A stretch of 45,898 nt of DNA, taken from the NCBI GenBank assembly GCA_019695175.1, contig JAIBAM010000022.1, positions 1 to 45,898 on the forward strand, given 5' to 3'. Numbering within the stretch: the first letter of the stretch is position 1; each line of letters begins with the position of its first letter. This stretch comes from Bdellovibrionales bacterium (GTDB taxonomy: Bacteria > Bdellovibrionota > Bdellovibrionia > Bdellovibrionales > UBA1609). The notes beneath the pieces were generated by a model that saw only the letters and a program-made list of their open reading frames with translations, was not told the origin of the DNA and ran no database searches. Below, one piece after another: positions 36,032 to 44,351 of the stretch. The translations under genes were made by a program, and so were the position numbers.

Positions 36032-38280
36032 AAGCTTACACCTGAAGAGTCAAAGTTGTTTTTTGAAGGAGATAAAAGTTCCACCGCCGCACTGACAATT
36101 TGATCGCGACTGGGGAGTCCTGCGGCAGCTGCAGGGCCTAAAGGTATAAAACAATCATCAGCCGCAAGAATTTTAATTTTAGGGAGCAAGGTAAAATGTT
36201 CCACCATAAAGGTTGTTAACCACTCACTGATCGAACCGGTTTTACGACACTCGTCCACAATCAGAACTTTTGTGGAAGTTCCAATGGATTTTTTTAAAAA
36301 ATCTTCGTCAATGGGAGCCAACCAGCGCAGGTCGACAATTTTGAGGGACATCCCGGTTTGCGTTTCAATTAGGGGCAGGGCTTGTCTTGATAAATAATAT
36401 CCATTGCCGTAAGTGAGAATCACGAGGTCTTTTCCAGATCCATAAACTTGGCCTTGTCCTAAGGGGGCTTCTGCATCTGAAGTCCTGGGCCAGGGATAAT
36501 GAAATGACCATTGTTTGTCATTGGGTTGGTGTAAATCTTTTGTCATGTAGAGGGCAATGGGCTCTACAAAAATAACCACTCGACCCTGTTCCCAAGCCAT
36601 TCGCATACATGTGCGAAACATTTTAACCGCGTCTTCGCCATTGGAAGGAACAGCAATAATAACTCCGGGTATATCGCGGAAAATGGCCAGGGAGTTGTCA
36701 TTATGAAAGTGCCCCCCAAAACCTTTTTGGTAAGGTAATCCAGCCACACGCACGACCATACCGTTGGTGTACTGACCTTGAGAGAAAAAAGCCAGAGTCG
36801 CTGCTTCTCCACGAATTTGATCTTCAGCATTATGGACATAAGCTAAAAATTGAATTTCTGGAATAGGAAGGAAACCATTATGTGCCAGTCCGATAGCCGA
36901 ACCTAATATAGTTTGTTCGTCCAGCAGAGAATTAAAAACGCGACGGGGACCGAAATTTCTCCAGAGTCCGTCCGTGACATTGTAGACCCCACCTTTTTGT
37001 GCTACATCTTCGCCAAAGATAAGAGCTCCAGGATATTGTAAAAGCATTTCGTATAAACAAAAATTAATCATTTTGGCCAAGTGTTGGGGCTGTTCTAGCT
37101 TAGAGGCTTCTCTACCTAAAATATCGATAAAATTTAATTTATTTGGTGGGACTTCGACTTGATTTGGAAACTGGCAAGCTGTGAGCGAAGAACGCACTTC
37201 TTCTGATTTTAAGTATTTGGGCCGTGTCTTAGTGATCTTTCCAATCGCTTGTACTTGCAAAATGAGTTTTTCATATAGGTTTAAAATATCGTATGAGTGA
37301 GCCCATTTGTTCTCTATGAGTGTGCGAGCCGTATGCAATAGAGGATCATTTTTTTCATTTTGTTCAATTTGATTTAAAGAGCGATAAGAGACTTCCATAT
37401 CAGATCCTGCATGCCCCAACAAACGAACTGTTTTCATGTGTAAGAAAACGGGCTTTTTTCTGGAACGGCAAAATTGTTCTGCCAATTTTGCTTTGTGATA
37501 AACGTCACAAATATTCAATCCATCGCAAAATAAATAATAGAGCCCAGGTCGTTCTTTGTACTGGGATTCAATCCATTGGCTGGGGGTCGGCACAGAAATG
37601 CCGATGCCATTATCCTCACAGATAAAAATAAGAGGGAGCGGAATATTTTGGTGGGCGATCCAAAGTGAAGAGTTGATGGCCCCCACGGCAGTGGAGTGAT
37701 TTGCCGAGGCGTCGCCAAAAGAACAAAGGACTAAGGCATTTTCAGTTAATTTGGCAAAGGGGTATTTAAGGTCCTTCGCTTTACCAATAGAAAGGGCTGT
37801 TCCCACGGCCTTCGGGAGATGGGAAGCTATGGTAGAAGTTTGTGGGGGTACATTTAGCGGATAACTTCCAAAAACTTTATGGCGTCCCCCAGCGATGGGA
37901 TCTTCCGAAGATGCCATGTAGGAGAGCATTGTATCGTACAAAGGAGTGCTCCCGACTAGCTGCTTTGATCGTTGCATCATAAAAGCACAACTACGATAAT
38001 GAACAAATGCCATATCAGTGAGTGGAAAAACACTTCCCCAAACGGCGTTGCTTTCATGTCCTGAGCTGCTGATAGTGTAGAAACAATCCCCTGTTTCTTT
38101 GAGTCGACGGGCTTCAAGATCTAGAATTCGACTCATGACTTGGCTTTCAAACAAGTCCCACAAAATTTCTTTGGTTAGCCCGGCATCGTTTGGTGTTGTT
38201 GAGCTCAAACTAATGGGAAGGTTTTCTTGTTTTACTTTTTCCAGAAAGTTTTGGTGAATGATTTCCGCTCGATTGAACAT
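36028..38280 (-). CDS. 2-oxoacid dehydrogenase E1, fused alpha and beta subunits
   Basis: 750 residues. The alpha half (about 35-350) has the thiamine diphosphate motif GDAS...CEDNGIGIS (Gly189 to Asn224, with GDA in place of GDG) and HYRSCAF. The beta half (about 390-745) has ALIFGEDVAQKGGVYNVTDGL, the EIQFLAYVHNAEDQIRGEAA segment, GGHFHNDNS and the VDLRWLAPIDEDFL transketolase C-terminal domain. Fused E1 alpha/beta of the branched-chain or pyruvate type decarboxylates a 2-oxoacid and loads an E2 lipoyl domain. No E2 or E3 gene is nearby. A GAGGGGGAC SD precedes the ATG. The substrate is not certain; branched-chain 2-oxoacids are likely. Confidence 0.9.
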   Translation of the reverse strand: MFNRAEIIHQNFLEKVKQENLPISLSSTTPNDAGLTKEILWDLFESQVMSRILDLEARRLKETGDCFYTISSSGHESNAVWGSVFPLTDMAFVHYRSCAFMMQRSKQLVGSTPLYDTMLSYMASSEDPIAGGRHKVFGSYPLNVPPQTSTIASHLPKAVGTALSIGKAKDLKYPFAKLTENALVLCSFGDASANHSTAVGAINSSLWIAHQNIPLPLIFICEDNGIGISVPTPSQWIESQYKERPGLYYLFCDGLNICDVYHKAKLAEQFCRSRKKPVFLHMKTVRLLGHAGSDMEVSYRSLNQIEQNEKNDPLLHTARTLIENKWAHSYDILNLYEKLILQVQAIGKITKTRPKYLKSEEVRSSLTACQFPNQVEVPPNKLNFIDILGREASKLEQPQHLAKMINFCLYEMLLQYPGALIFGEDVAQKGGVYNVTDGLWRNFGPRRVFNSLLDEQTILGSAIGLAHNGFLPIPEIQFLAYVHNAEDQIRGEAATLAFFSQGQYTNGMVVRVAGLPYQKGFGGHFHNDNSLAIFRDIPGVIIAVPSNGEDAVKMFRTCMRMAWEQGRVVIFVEPIALYMTKDLHQPNDKQWSFHYPWPRTSDAEAPLGQGQVYGSGKDLVILTYGNGYYLSRQALPLIETQTGMSLKIVDLRWLAPIDEDFLKKSIGTSTKVLIVDECRKTGSISEWLTTFMVEHFTLLPKIKILAADDCFIPLGPAAAAGLPSRDQIVSAAVELLSPSKNNFDSSGVSL

Positions 38281-38588
38281 GTCCCCCTCGATTGTTACAA
38301 CTCTGGTATTATGCTATTGCGTTTGATCATGAAACGCCTATTTTCCGGTTACAATATGAATCTGCACAAGAGAAATTTTTTACAAGGTACGGTTTTTAGT
38401 TGTTCCTAAAGTTCAATGATTCAATAATGAAAATGAATAAGAAAAGAAAATATTTTTGGAACCGCCCGAGGCGGTTGTGTTTATACGAATGAGGAACTTC
38501 AGCTAAAGCAAGAGCAACATGAATCAGTTTCTAAACGTGTAAACCAATATGCTTCGGGCGCAGAAGCAAGCTGAATAAGGAGTCTATC
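38281..38588. other. Intergenic region between the E1 fusion and gcdH
   Basis: 308 bases between divergent genes. It holds the E1 promoter region, a seven-pair hairpin AACCGCC-CGA-GGCGGTT (38460-38476), and a start-less open frame at 38437-38574 that ends just before the gcdH SD. No tRNA or known riboswitch pattern was noticed. Confidence 0.5.
38437..38574 (+). pseudogene. Start-less small reading frame abutting gcdH
   Basis: After a TGA at 38434, one frame stays open for 45 codons to TGA 38572-38574. It has no ATG, GTG or TTG in frame. The codon choice and product (VYTNEELQLKQEQHESVSKR) look protein-like. An ATG at 38427 in another frame would join it if one T were missing from the TTTTT run at 38453-38457. 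It could be a frameshifted remnant, a small gene with a non-standard start, or chance. Confidence 0.3.
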
Positions 38589-39755
38589 TTGGCTAAATTT
38601 GCATCTACAAATTATATGGATGAAGATCATTTACTGACTTCTGATGAAATGACGATTCGCGATTCGGTCAGGGATTTTGTGGAAAATGAAGTCATCCCAG
38701 TTTTGCAAAAAGCTCACAGGGAAGAGTCATTTCCAACCCAATTAATTCCCCGCTTTGCTGAGATGGGTCTTTTGGGGTCCACGATTCAAGGTTATGGTTG
38801 TGCAGGTTTAGGGCATGTGGCCTATGGTTTGGTGACACAAGAATTGGAACGGGGTGATTCGGGAATTCGATCTTTTTGTTCAGTCCAAAGTGGATTGGTC
38901 ATGTACCCCATTTACGCTTATGGTTCTGAGTCACAAAAAAATAAATACCTTCCTCGTTTGGCGCGAGGGGAAATGATTGGGTGCTTTGGACTGACTGAAC
39001 CGGATGCTGGTTCTAATCCAGGAGGTATGCTTACAAAAGCAGAAAAAGTTAAAGGTGGTTACAAACTGAATGGTAATAAAATGTGGATTACCAATGGATG
39101 CTTGGCGGATGTAGCTATTGTTTGGGCCCGACTGGATGGCAAAGTAAAGGGATTTATTGTCGACAAAGGAACTGAGGGTTTTACCACCACCACAATGAAA
39201 GGAAAATTTTCTCTTAGGGTGAGTGTGACTTCTGAATTGCATTTGCACGAGGTCTTTGTTCCAGAAGAAAATTTGTTGCCTGGTGCTGAAGGACTTAAAG
39301 CACCGTTAAGCTGTTTGTCTCAAGCTCGATATGGAATTGCTTGGGGGGTTCTGGGGGCCGCGATGGCCTGTTACCACACAGCTTTGCAATACGCAAAAGA
39401 ACGGGTGATTTTTGACAAACCCTTGGCCCACTATCAATTAGCTCAAGCTAAATTGGTGAAGATGGTTCAAGAAATTACTAAAGGAAAATTGTTAGCAATA
39501 CAACTTGGTCGCCTTAAAGAGGCAGGGAAAATTGAACCTCGACATATTTCTTTGGCGAAAATGAATAACTGCAAAATGGCTTTAGAAGTTGCTAGAGAAG
39601 CTCGAGATATGCTCGGCGCTAATGGGATTATTGATGAATATCCAGTGATTCGCCATATGATGAATTTGGAGACAGTAAATACATATGAAGGTACAGAGGA
39701 CATTCACCGCTTAGTTGTAGGTGAGGCCATCACTGGATTTGCTGCTTATCGGTAA
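38589..39755 (+). CDS. gcdH: Glutaryl-CoA dehydrogenase
   Basis: 388 residues. This FAD enzyme oxidises and decarboxylates glutaryl-CoA to crotonyl-CoA in lysine/tryptophan breakdown. Seen: the substrate-carboxylate Arg in SGIRSFCSVQSGLVM, GCFGLTEPDAGSNPGGM, NGNKMWITNG, GKFSLRVSVTSELHL, the RYGIAWGVLGAAM signature, RDMLGANGIIDEY, and the catalytic Glu in NTYEGTEDIH (Glu367). The length and motif set match mitochondrial and bacterial GCDH over other acyl-CoA dehydrogenases. The start is TTG at 38589 with AAGGAG six bases upstream. No electron-transfer flavoprotein genes are adjacent. Confidence 0.95.
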   Translation: MAKFASTNYMDEDHLLTSDEMTIRDSVRDFVENEVIPVLQKAHREESFPTQLIPRFAEMGLLGSTIQGYGCAGLGHVAYGLVTQELERGDSGIRSFCSVQSGLVMYPIYAYGSESQKNKYLPRLARGEMIGCFGLTEPDAGSNPGGMLTKAEKVKGGYKLNGNKMWITNGCLADVAIVWARLDGKVKGFIVDKGTEGFTTTTMKGKFSLRVSVTSELHLHEVFVPEENLLPGAEGLKAPLSCLSQARYGIAWGVLGAAMACYHTALQYAKERVIFDKPLAHYQLAQAKLVKMVQEITKGKLLAIQLGRLKEAGKIEPRHISLAKMNNCKMALEVAREARDMLGANGIIDEYPVIRHMMNLETVNTYEGTEDIHRLVVGEAITGFAAYR

Positions 39756-39919
39756 AGTGAGATGTCGATGAGGAGAGTTTGACAGTATTGGCAAAACCCC
39801 ACCAGAGAATTTGCTGTCTACCAGAAGCTTGGGATTATTGACGAGTGTATGAGGTCAGGGGCAAAAAGGTTGCTGATCTCTAGCAAAAATCACTTTAACA
39901 TCCAGCCTTTCTAAACTGC

Positions 39920-39943
39920 TCAAAAACATCTATTTTTGAGCGG
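39920..39943. terminator. Bidirectional terminator-like hairpin between gcdH and ychF
   Basis: GCTCAAAAA (39920-39928), a six-base loop, then TTTTTGAGC (39935-39943): a perfect nine-pair stem with A/T-rich inner half. It lies 165 bases after gcdH and 33 bases after ychF, where both convergent transcripts should end. Confidence 0.55.
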
Positions 39944-39975
39944 AATTTTTGAACAGGTCTTTAAACTTAAAATAT

Positions 39976-41076
39976 TTAAACATTAAATCGGAAGAGAAGT
40001 ATATCGCCATCTTGAACGATATAGTCCTTTCCCTCAGAGCGATATTTTCCTGATTCTTTAACGGCGGACTCTGATCCCAACCTAAATAAATCTTCGCAGT
40101 GGAATGTTTCGGCTCGAATAAATCCCCTCTCAAAATCGGAGTGGATCACCCCCGCAGCTTGAGGAGCTTTGGTCCCTTTGGTAATAGTCCAGGCTCGGAC
40201 TTCCTTTTCCCCTGCAGTGAAATAGGTAATTAAATTGAGTAATTTGTAAGACTCTTGAATAAGTCGATTGAGTCCCGGCTCTTCAAAACCCATGGATTGT
40301 AAAAACTCTTTACGCTCCTCCGGTGGCAGTTGAGCAATTTCGGCTTCCATACTGGAACATATAACTAAACTTTGATTATTTTCACTTTGCGCTCTCTTTT
40401 TAACTTCTGCCACCCATGGGTTTGAGGTTCCATTGAGTTCACCTTCAGCCACATTGCATACATATAAAACCGGTTTACTTGTGAGAAGTTGTAATTCCTC
40501 GGCAATGGGAGCCTCTGCATCTTCAACCGTGACACTTCGTGCGGGCTGTCCGGCCTGGAGTGCTTCGTAGATTTTTTTAACAATGCTAAACTCGGTTTTA
40601 AGTTTGGCGTCTTTCGTAGAGGAAGCCATTTTTTCAATTTTTTTGTAGCGTTTTTCCACTGTATCTAAGTCAGCTAACATCAGTTCAGTATTAATAACAT
40701 CGATATCACGGAGTGGATCGACTGACCCTGAGACATGAATCACATTGGGGTCATCGAAACAGCGCACAACATGAATGATGGCATCGGTGGCGCGAATATT
40801 TGCTAAAAACTTATTTCCCAACCCCTCTCCTTGACTGGCTCCGGCAACAAGACCGGCAATGTCCACAAACTCAATAGCGGTGGGTATTAAACTTTGTGGT
40901 TTGACTCGAGCGGCTATTTGTTCCAACCGTTTATCTGGAACTGTAACGACACCCACATTGGGGTCAATGGTGCAAAATGGATAATTGGCGGCCTCAGCTT
41001 TTGCAGAGGTTAGTGCATTAAAAAGAGTGCTTTTGCCCACATTTGGTAAACCCACGATGCCACATTGTAATCCCAT
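39976..41076 (-). CDS. ychF: Ribosome-binding ATPase YchF
   Basis: 366 residues. Obg-family P-loop protein with ATP preference that binds ribosomes. Seen: GLPNVGKST at 9-17, FVDIAGLVAGASQGEGLGNKFL, the coiled-coil insertion (EKRYKKIEKMASS), the YVCNVAEGE motif (NxxE instead of NKxD, giving ATP specificity), and the TGS C-terminal domain with EVRAWTITKGTKAPQAAGVIH and GDILLFRFNV. It begins 12 bases after pth on the same strand; pth-ychF is a widely conserved pair. Confidence 0.97.
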   Translation of the reverse strand: MGLQCGIVGLPNVGKSTLFNALTSAKAEAANYPFCTIDPNVGVVTVPDKRLEQIAARVKPQSLIPTAIEFVDIAGLVAGASQGEGLGNKFLANIRATDAIIHVVRCFDDPNVIHVSGSVDPLRDIDVINTELMLADLDTVEKRYKKIEKMASSTKDAKLKTEFSIVKKIYEALQAGQPARSVTVEDAEAPIAEELQLLTSKPVLYVCNVAEGELNGTSNPWVAEVKKRAQSENNQSLVICSSMEAEIAQLPPEERKEFLQSMGFEEPGLNRLIQESYKLLNLITYFTAGEKEVRAWTITKGTKAPQAAGVIHSDFERGFIRAETFHCEDLFRLGSESAVKESGKYRSEGKDYIVQDGDILLFRFNV

Positions 41077-41088
41077 AAAATCAATTCC

Positions 41089-41661
41089 TTATTGTTGGCT
41101 ATTATATTTATTGGCTGCTTTGGCTGTCCCATGCTGTAGCCAATACTCTATGGCATCGACAGCATTGTTTAAAAATTCATTCAGTTGGGTAGAATCTTCT
41201 GAAAAAGGATGAAGAACATAATCCGCCACTGAAAACTGAGGATTGTTGGGACGACCCACTCCCATACGTAGCCGTGTGTAACTATTAGTTTGCAAGACTT
41301 GATGGATATGGCGAATGCCGTTATGTCCACCGTGCCCTCTGTTGATATGAAATCGGAGTGTGTTAAAGGGTTGATCGATTTCATCATGAATCACCAGTAA
41401 GTCATTGCACTCAAGATTGTAATATTTAAGTAGGGGACCCACGCTATTGCCGGAGAGATTCATAAAAGTTTGCGGTTTTGCTAAAAGCACAGGAATTCCA
41501 GACCACTGAGTTTTAGTTACTTTAGCTTGGTTTTCATTTTTAAACGACGTCGGAGCCAAACCCAATCGGTTTGCTAAAAAATCTACCGCCATAAATCCCA
41601 CATTATGACGGGTGGATTTATATTCCGGGCCTGGATTTCCGAGTCCCACAACAAATTTCAC
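41089..41661 (-). CDS. pth: Peptidyl-tRNA hydrolase
   Basis: 190 residues. It releases peptides from peptidyl-tRNA dropped by ribosomes. Seen: VGLGNPGPEYKSTRHNVGF with Asn9 and catalytic His19, KPQTFMNLSG, the VIHDEID loop (family usually HDDLD), and GHGGHNGIRHI. The DE for DD change near the catalytic Asp is conservative. It lies between rplY (upstream) and ychF (downstream), the standard order. Confidence 0.96.
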   Translation of the reverse strand: MKFVVGLGNPGPEYKSTRHNVGFMAVDFLANRLGLAPTSFKNENQAKVTKTQWSGIPVLLAKPQTFMNLSGNSVGPLLKYYNLECNDLLVIHDEIDQPFNTLRFHINRGHGGHNGIRHIHQVLQTNSYTRLRMGVGRPNNPQFSVADYVLHPFSEDSTQLNEFLNNAVDAIEYWLQHGTAKAANKYNSQQ

Positions 41662-41700
41662 AGCAAAACCTAGTTTCTATTCTGATTTGTTATGGAACAA

Positions 41701-42378
41701 TTATTTTTTATCAGCTTTTTTAGCATCAGAAGTTGTTGCAGCAGGGGATCCCGCTGCAGGAGTAGTTCCAGCTGCTGGGGCTGCGGCATCTGTAGCCGCT
41801 GGAGTGGCAACAACCTCTTCAACCACGGCGCAGGTAGCGATAGTTTCATGTGAGGAAGTTATAAGTTTAAAATGACTTGGAATACTAGCGTCAGAGACGT
41901 GTAAACTTTGATTGAGACCTAAATTAGTAATATCCACGGTAAAGTATTCCGGAATTTCTGTGGGCAAACATTCGATTTCCACATCACGTCTGGCAGCACT
42001 AAATACACCACCCTCGCTGACGCCCAAGGATTTTCCTTCAAATCGAAGTTCCACATGCACACGCACAGCTTGAGTCATATCAAGCGCAAAGAAATCCATA
42101 TGAATGGGCCTTCTTGTTGCCGGATGAATGGTGGTTTCTTTACGCAAGACCTTAAGACCATTGAGATCTTTTTCGCTAGATTCTAGGGTGAAAATGGCGT
42201 TTTCAAAACCGTGTTTACTGTAACGGACAGCATCCTGCTCTGTAAGATTAAAGCTAAGAGGTACTGTTTTTGGTCCATAAACCACAGCAGGAACCTTGGC
42301 ATCACGTCTTAAGGCTCTTGAGTTGTGCTTTCCTGTTTGTCTTTTGCTCACTTGAATTGTGAAATTTTGCAAAGCCAT
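41701..42378 (-). CDS. rplY: 50S ribosomal protein L25/TL5 (Ctc)
   Basis: 225 residues, the long two-domain form. The N-terminal 5S rRNA-binding domain (SKRQTGKHNSRALRRDAKVPAVVYG) is followed by the TL5 domain (IHPATRRPIHMDF; VRVHVELRFEGKSLGVSEGG; LPTEIPEYFTVDITNL). An Ala/Thr/Pro-rich C-terminal tail of about 35 residues ends in KKADKK and is probably disordered. Sits between prs and pth in the conserved prs-rplY-pth-ychF run. Confidence 0.95.
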   Translation of the reverse strand: MALQNFTIQVSKRQTGKHNSRALRRDAKVPAVVYGPKTVPLSFNLTEQDAVRYSKHGFENAIFTLESSEKDLNGLKVLRKETTIHPATRRPIHMDFFALDMTQAVRVHVELRFEGKSLGVSEGGVFSAARRDVEIECLPTEIPEYFTVDITNLGLNQSLHVSDASIPSHFKLITSSHETIATCAVVEEVVATPAATDAAAPAAGTTPAAGSPAATTSDAKKADKK

Positions 42379-42487
42379 TTTAGTTCTCCCTTTTCATCTA
42401 GCGATGGATCGATAAAAAAATCTTAATAAATCAAAAAAACAATGTGACTCTTGAGACCTAAAATAAATTTGCTTGTTTTAAGCTATA

Positions 42488-43441
42488 TTAAATTGAGTCT
42501 TCAAAAAGCGCACTGACTGAATCGTAAGTATAAATTCTTCGTATAGCTTCAGCAACCACTGGTGCCACTGTTACTACAGTGAATTTACTACTTTTTTTCG
42601 CAGCCTCTTTTAGAGGAATGGTGTCAGTGACCCAAACTTTTTCCACTCCGGACTCCTCAATTCTTGTAATTGCGGGCCCAGAAAGGACAGGATGAGTTGC
42701 AATAGCGAACACCTGTTCTGCACCATTTTTTAGTAGACTGTCAACTGCCTGAGTCAAAGTCCCAGCTGTATCTATCATATCATCAAGGATGATGGCTTTT
42801 TTTCCGACCACGTCTCCAATGAGGTGATAGGCTTTGGCTTCATTGGGACCAGTTCGTCTTTTATCCACAATGGCTATGGGACATTCAATTCTTTTGGCGA
42901 AAGCACGGGCTCGCTCCACACCACCAGCATCGGGACTCACACAAATAAACTGGGGTCCAAAGCCCATATTTTCACGCCAAGCTCTGGCTAGGGAAGGTAT
43001 GGCAAACAAGTGATCCACCGGGCCGTTAAAAAAGCCCTGAATTTGTGAAGAGTGGAGATCCACCACGACCAGCCGATTCGCCCCAGCTGTCATGCAAAGA
43101 TCTGCCAGGCATTTGGCGGAGATGGGAGCGCGTGGAGCTACTTTTCGATCCTGTCGAGCGTATCCATAGTAGGGCATAACCAAAGTGATTTCGGCGGCCG
43201 ACGCCCGCTTTAAGGCATCAATAATAAGGAAGAGTTCCATGTAATTTTCATTTACAGGGGGATTTGTGCTTTGGATAACAAAAACGCTGCATCCTCGCAC
43301 ACTTTCATGGATTTCAACCTGCACCTCTCCATCGGCGAAACGACCGATATCGCAATGGCCAAGCTCTAAACCCGCCGCTGCGGCAACCTTACGGGCAAAA
43401 TCCACGTTTGAATTTCCAGCAAATATTTTCAAATGTCTCAT
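42488..43441 (-). CDS. prs: Ribose-phosphate pyrophosphokinase
   Basis: 317 residues. It makes PRPP from ribose 5-phosphate and ATP for nucleotide, His and Trp synthesis. Seen: KIFAGNSNVDFARKVA, GRFADGEVQVEIHESVRG, the ATP site MPYYGYARQDRK, DLHSSQIQGFF, the VSPDAGGVERA segment, KRRTGPNEA, and the PRPP loop IILDDMIDTAGTL. The start ATG at 43441 opens the standard N terminus. First gene of the minus-strand housekeeping unit, divergent from the STAS gene. Confidence 0.97.
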   Translation of the reverse strand: MRHLKIFAGNSNVDFARKVAAAAGLELGHCDIGRFADGEVQVEIHESVRGCSVFVIQSTNPPVNENYMELFLIIDALKRASAAEITLVMPYYGYARQDRKVAPRAPISAKCLADLCMTAGANRLVVVDLHSSQIQGFFNGPVDHLFAIPSLARAWRENMGFGPQFICVSPDAGGVERARAFAKRIECPIAIVDKRRTGPNEAKAYHLIGDVVGKKAIILDDMIDTAGTLTQAVDSLLKNGAEQVFAIATHPVLSGPAITRIEESGVEKVWVTDTIPLKEAAKKSSKFTVVTVAPVVAEAIRRIYTYDSVSALFEDSI

Positions 43442-43481
43442 GGGGGACTACTCATAGTCGAAGAGATGATTAAAGTCTATT

Positions 43482-43512
43482 AACTTAAATGCTCCGGGCG
43501 AACTTAAATGCT
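43482..43512. repeat. 12-nt direct repeats in the prs/STAS divergent region
   Basis: AACTTAAATGCT occurs at 43482-43493 and 43501-43512, a 19-base period of nearly two helical turns. Their place in the 143-bp divergent gap suits an operator pair or the scars of a small duplication. Confidence 0.55.
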
Positions 43513-43584
43513 TAGTTTACAAGGACAGGATTTGGAAATACGGTTTGACTTTTTTCCCATAGAGACATTTATAATCGAGATCTC

Positions 43585-43938
43585 ATGTCAACATTTTCGT
43601 CAATCCAAAATCAGAATGCATGGTCCATTCGAAGAGAAAAGGACTGGGTCATTGTCTCCGTCCTGGGCAGGGTGGACTCTTTTAACTATGAATCCTTTTG
43701 TATGCAAATAGTGGCTTTGGTGGAAGAAGGATGTTTACAGATTGCACTGGATTTATCACAAGCAAAGTTTTTAAGTTTACCCAGCATTCGTTTTGTACAT
43801 GCTGTTGCAGGTCAACTGAAAGATAAAAAAGGGCACTTAGCACTGTTATCCGCCTCAGAAAAACTCAAAAGACAAATTGATATCTATGGCTCTTTGCGGC
43901 CCATGGAAGTCTATCGCTCAGAAGCCGAATTGGCCTAG
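43585..43938 (+). CDS. STAS-domain protein (anti-sigma-factor-antagonist type)
   Basis: 117 residues, one STAS domain: WVIVSVLGRVDSFNYESFCMQIVALVEEG, then LQIALDLSQAKFLSLPSIRFVHAVAGQLKDKKGHLALLSAS and the closing helix. STAS proteins of this size relay signals by Ser phosphorylation and binding to switch kinases or sigma regulators. The usual DSSGL phosphosite reads LSLPSI, so the serine is displaced or the protein is not regulated by phosphorylation. No anti-sigma kinase is adjacent. The SD before the ATG is weak (GAG at seven bases). Confidence 0.8.
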   Translation: MSTFSSIQNQNAWSIRREKDWVIVSVLGRVDSFNYESFCMQIVALVEEGCLQIALDLSQAKFLSLPSIRFVHAVAGQLKDKKGHLALLSASEKLKRQIDIYGSLRPMEVYRSEAELA

Positions 43939-44351
43939 GTCTGCGTCGTATAAGTACGCCTACATTTTTACAATGTCTGTGTCCGTATTATTTTGTTCCT
44001 CCCTTATTACTCTTACTCCTTATTACTCTTGTGCCCAAAGCAGAGAGGCTTCTTAGTTTTAGGCAGTTTCAAATGACGGATTTTTTTTCAAAAAAGCCTT
44101 AATAATTTCTTAATGTTTAATAGTCCTAGGTGAAAAAAATTTGTAAATTCTAGCTTAAAATTTGCATTTAAACATCTTCGAACAGGCGCCCAAGCTCTTT
44201 AAATTTTTATTTGAAGAAAATTTTTAAGGAAATGGGGTCGGTTAGCAGAAATTGCTTTATTTTTTTTGATGAAGACTGTATTTTGTATAAACTAATTTTA
44301 TATATAAACACTTTTATTTTATTATTTACTTTAGACAAAAATGAGGGGCGG
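43939..44351. other. Intergenic region between STAS gene and exported-protein gene
   Basis: 413 bases, very A/T-rich. It includes a two-copy repeat (44002-44030) and several poly-T runs. An in-frame extension from TTG 44211 into the following gene lacks an SD and is judged non-coding. No RNA gene was recognised. Confidence 0.5.
44002..44030. repeat. 16-nt-period tandem repeat, two copies
   Basis: CCTTATTACTCTT at 44002-44014 is repeated at 44018-44030. It lies 64 bases after the STAS gene in non-coding sequence; function unknown. Confidence 0.7.

Noticed and set aside
44211-44351. N-terminal extension of the exported protein from a TTG
   Set aside because: No SD, poor composition, and the signal peptide begins naturally at the ATG 44352 behind GAGGGG.
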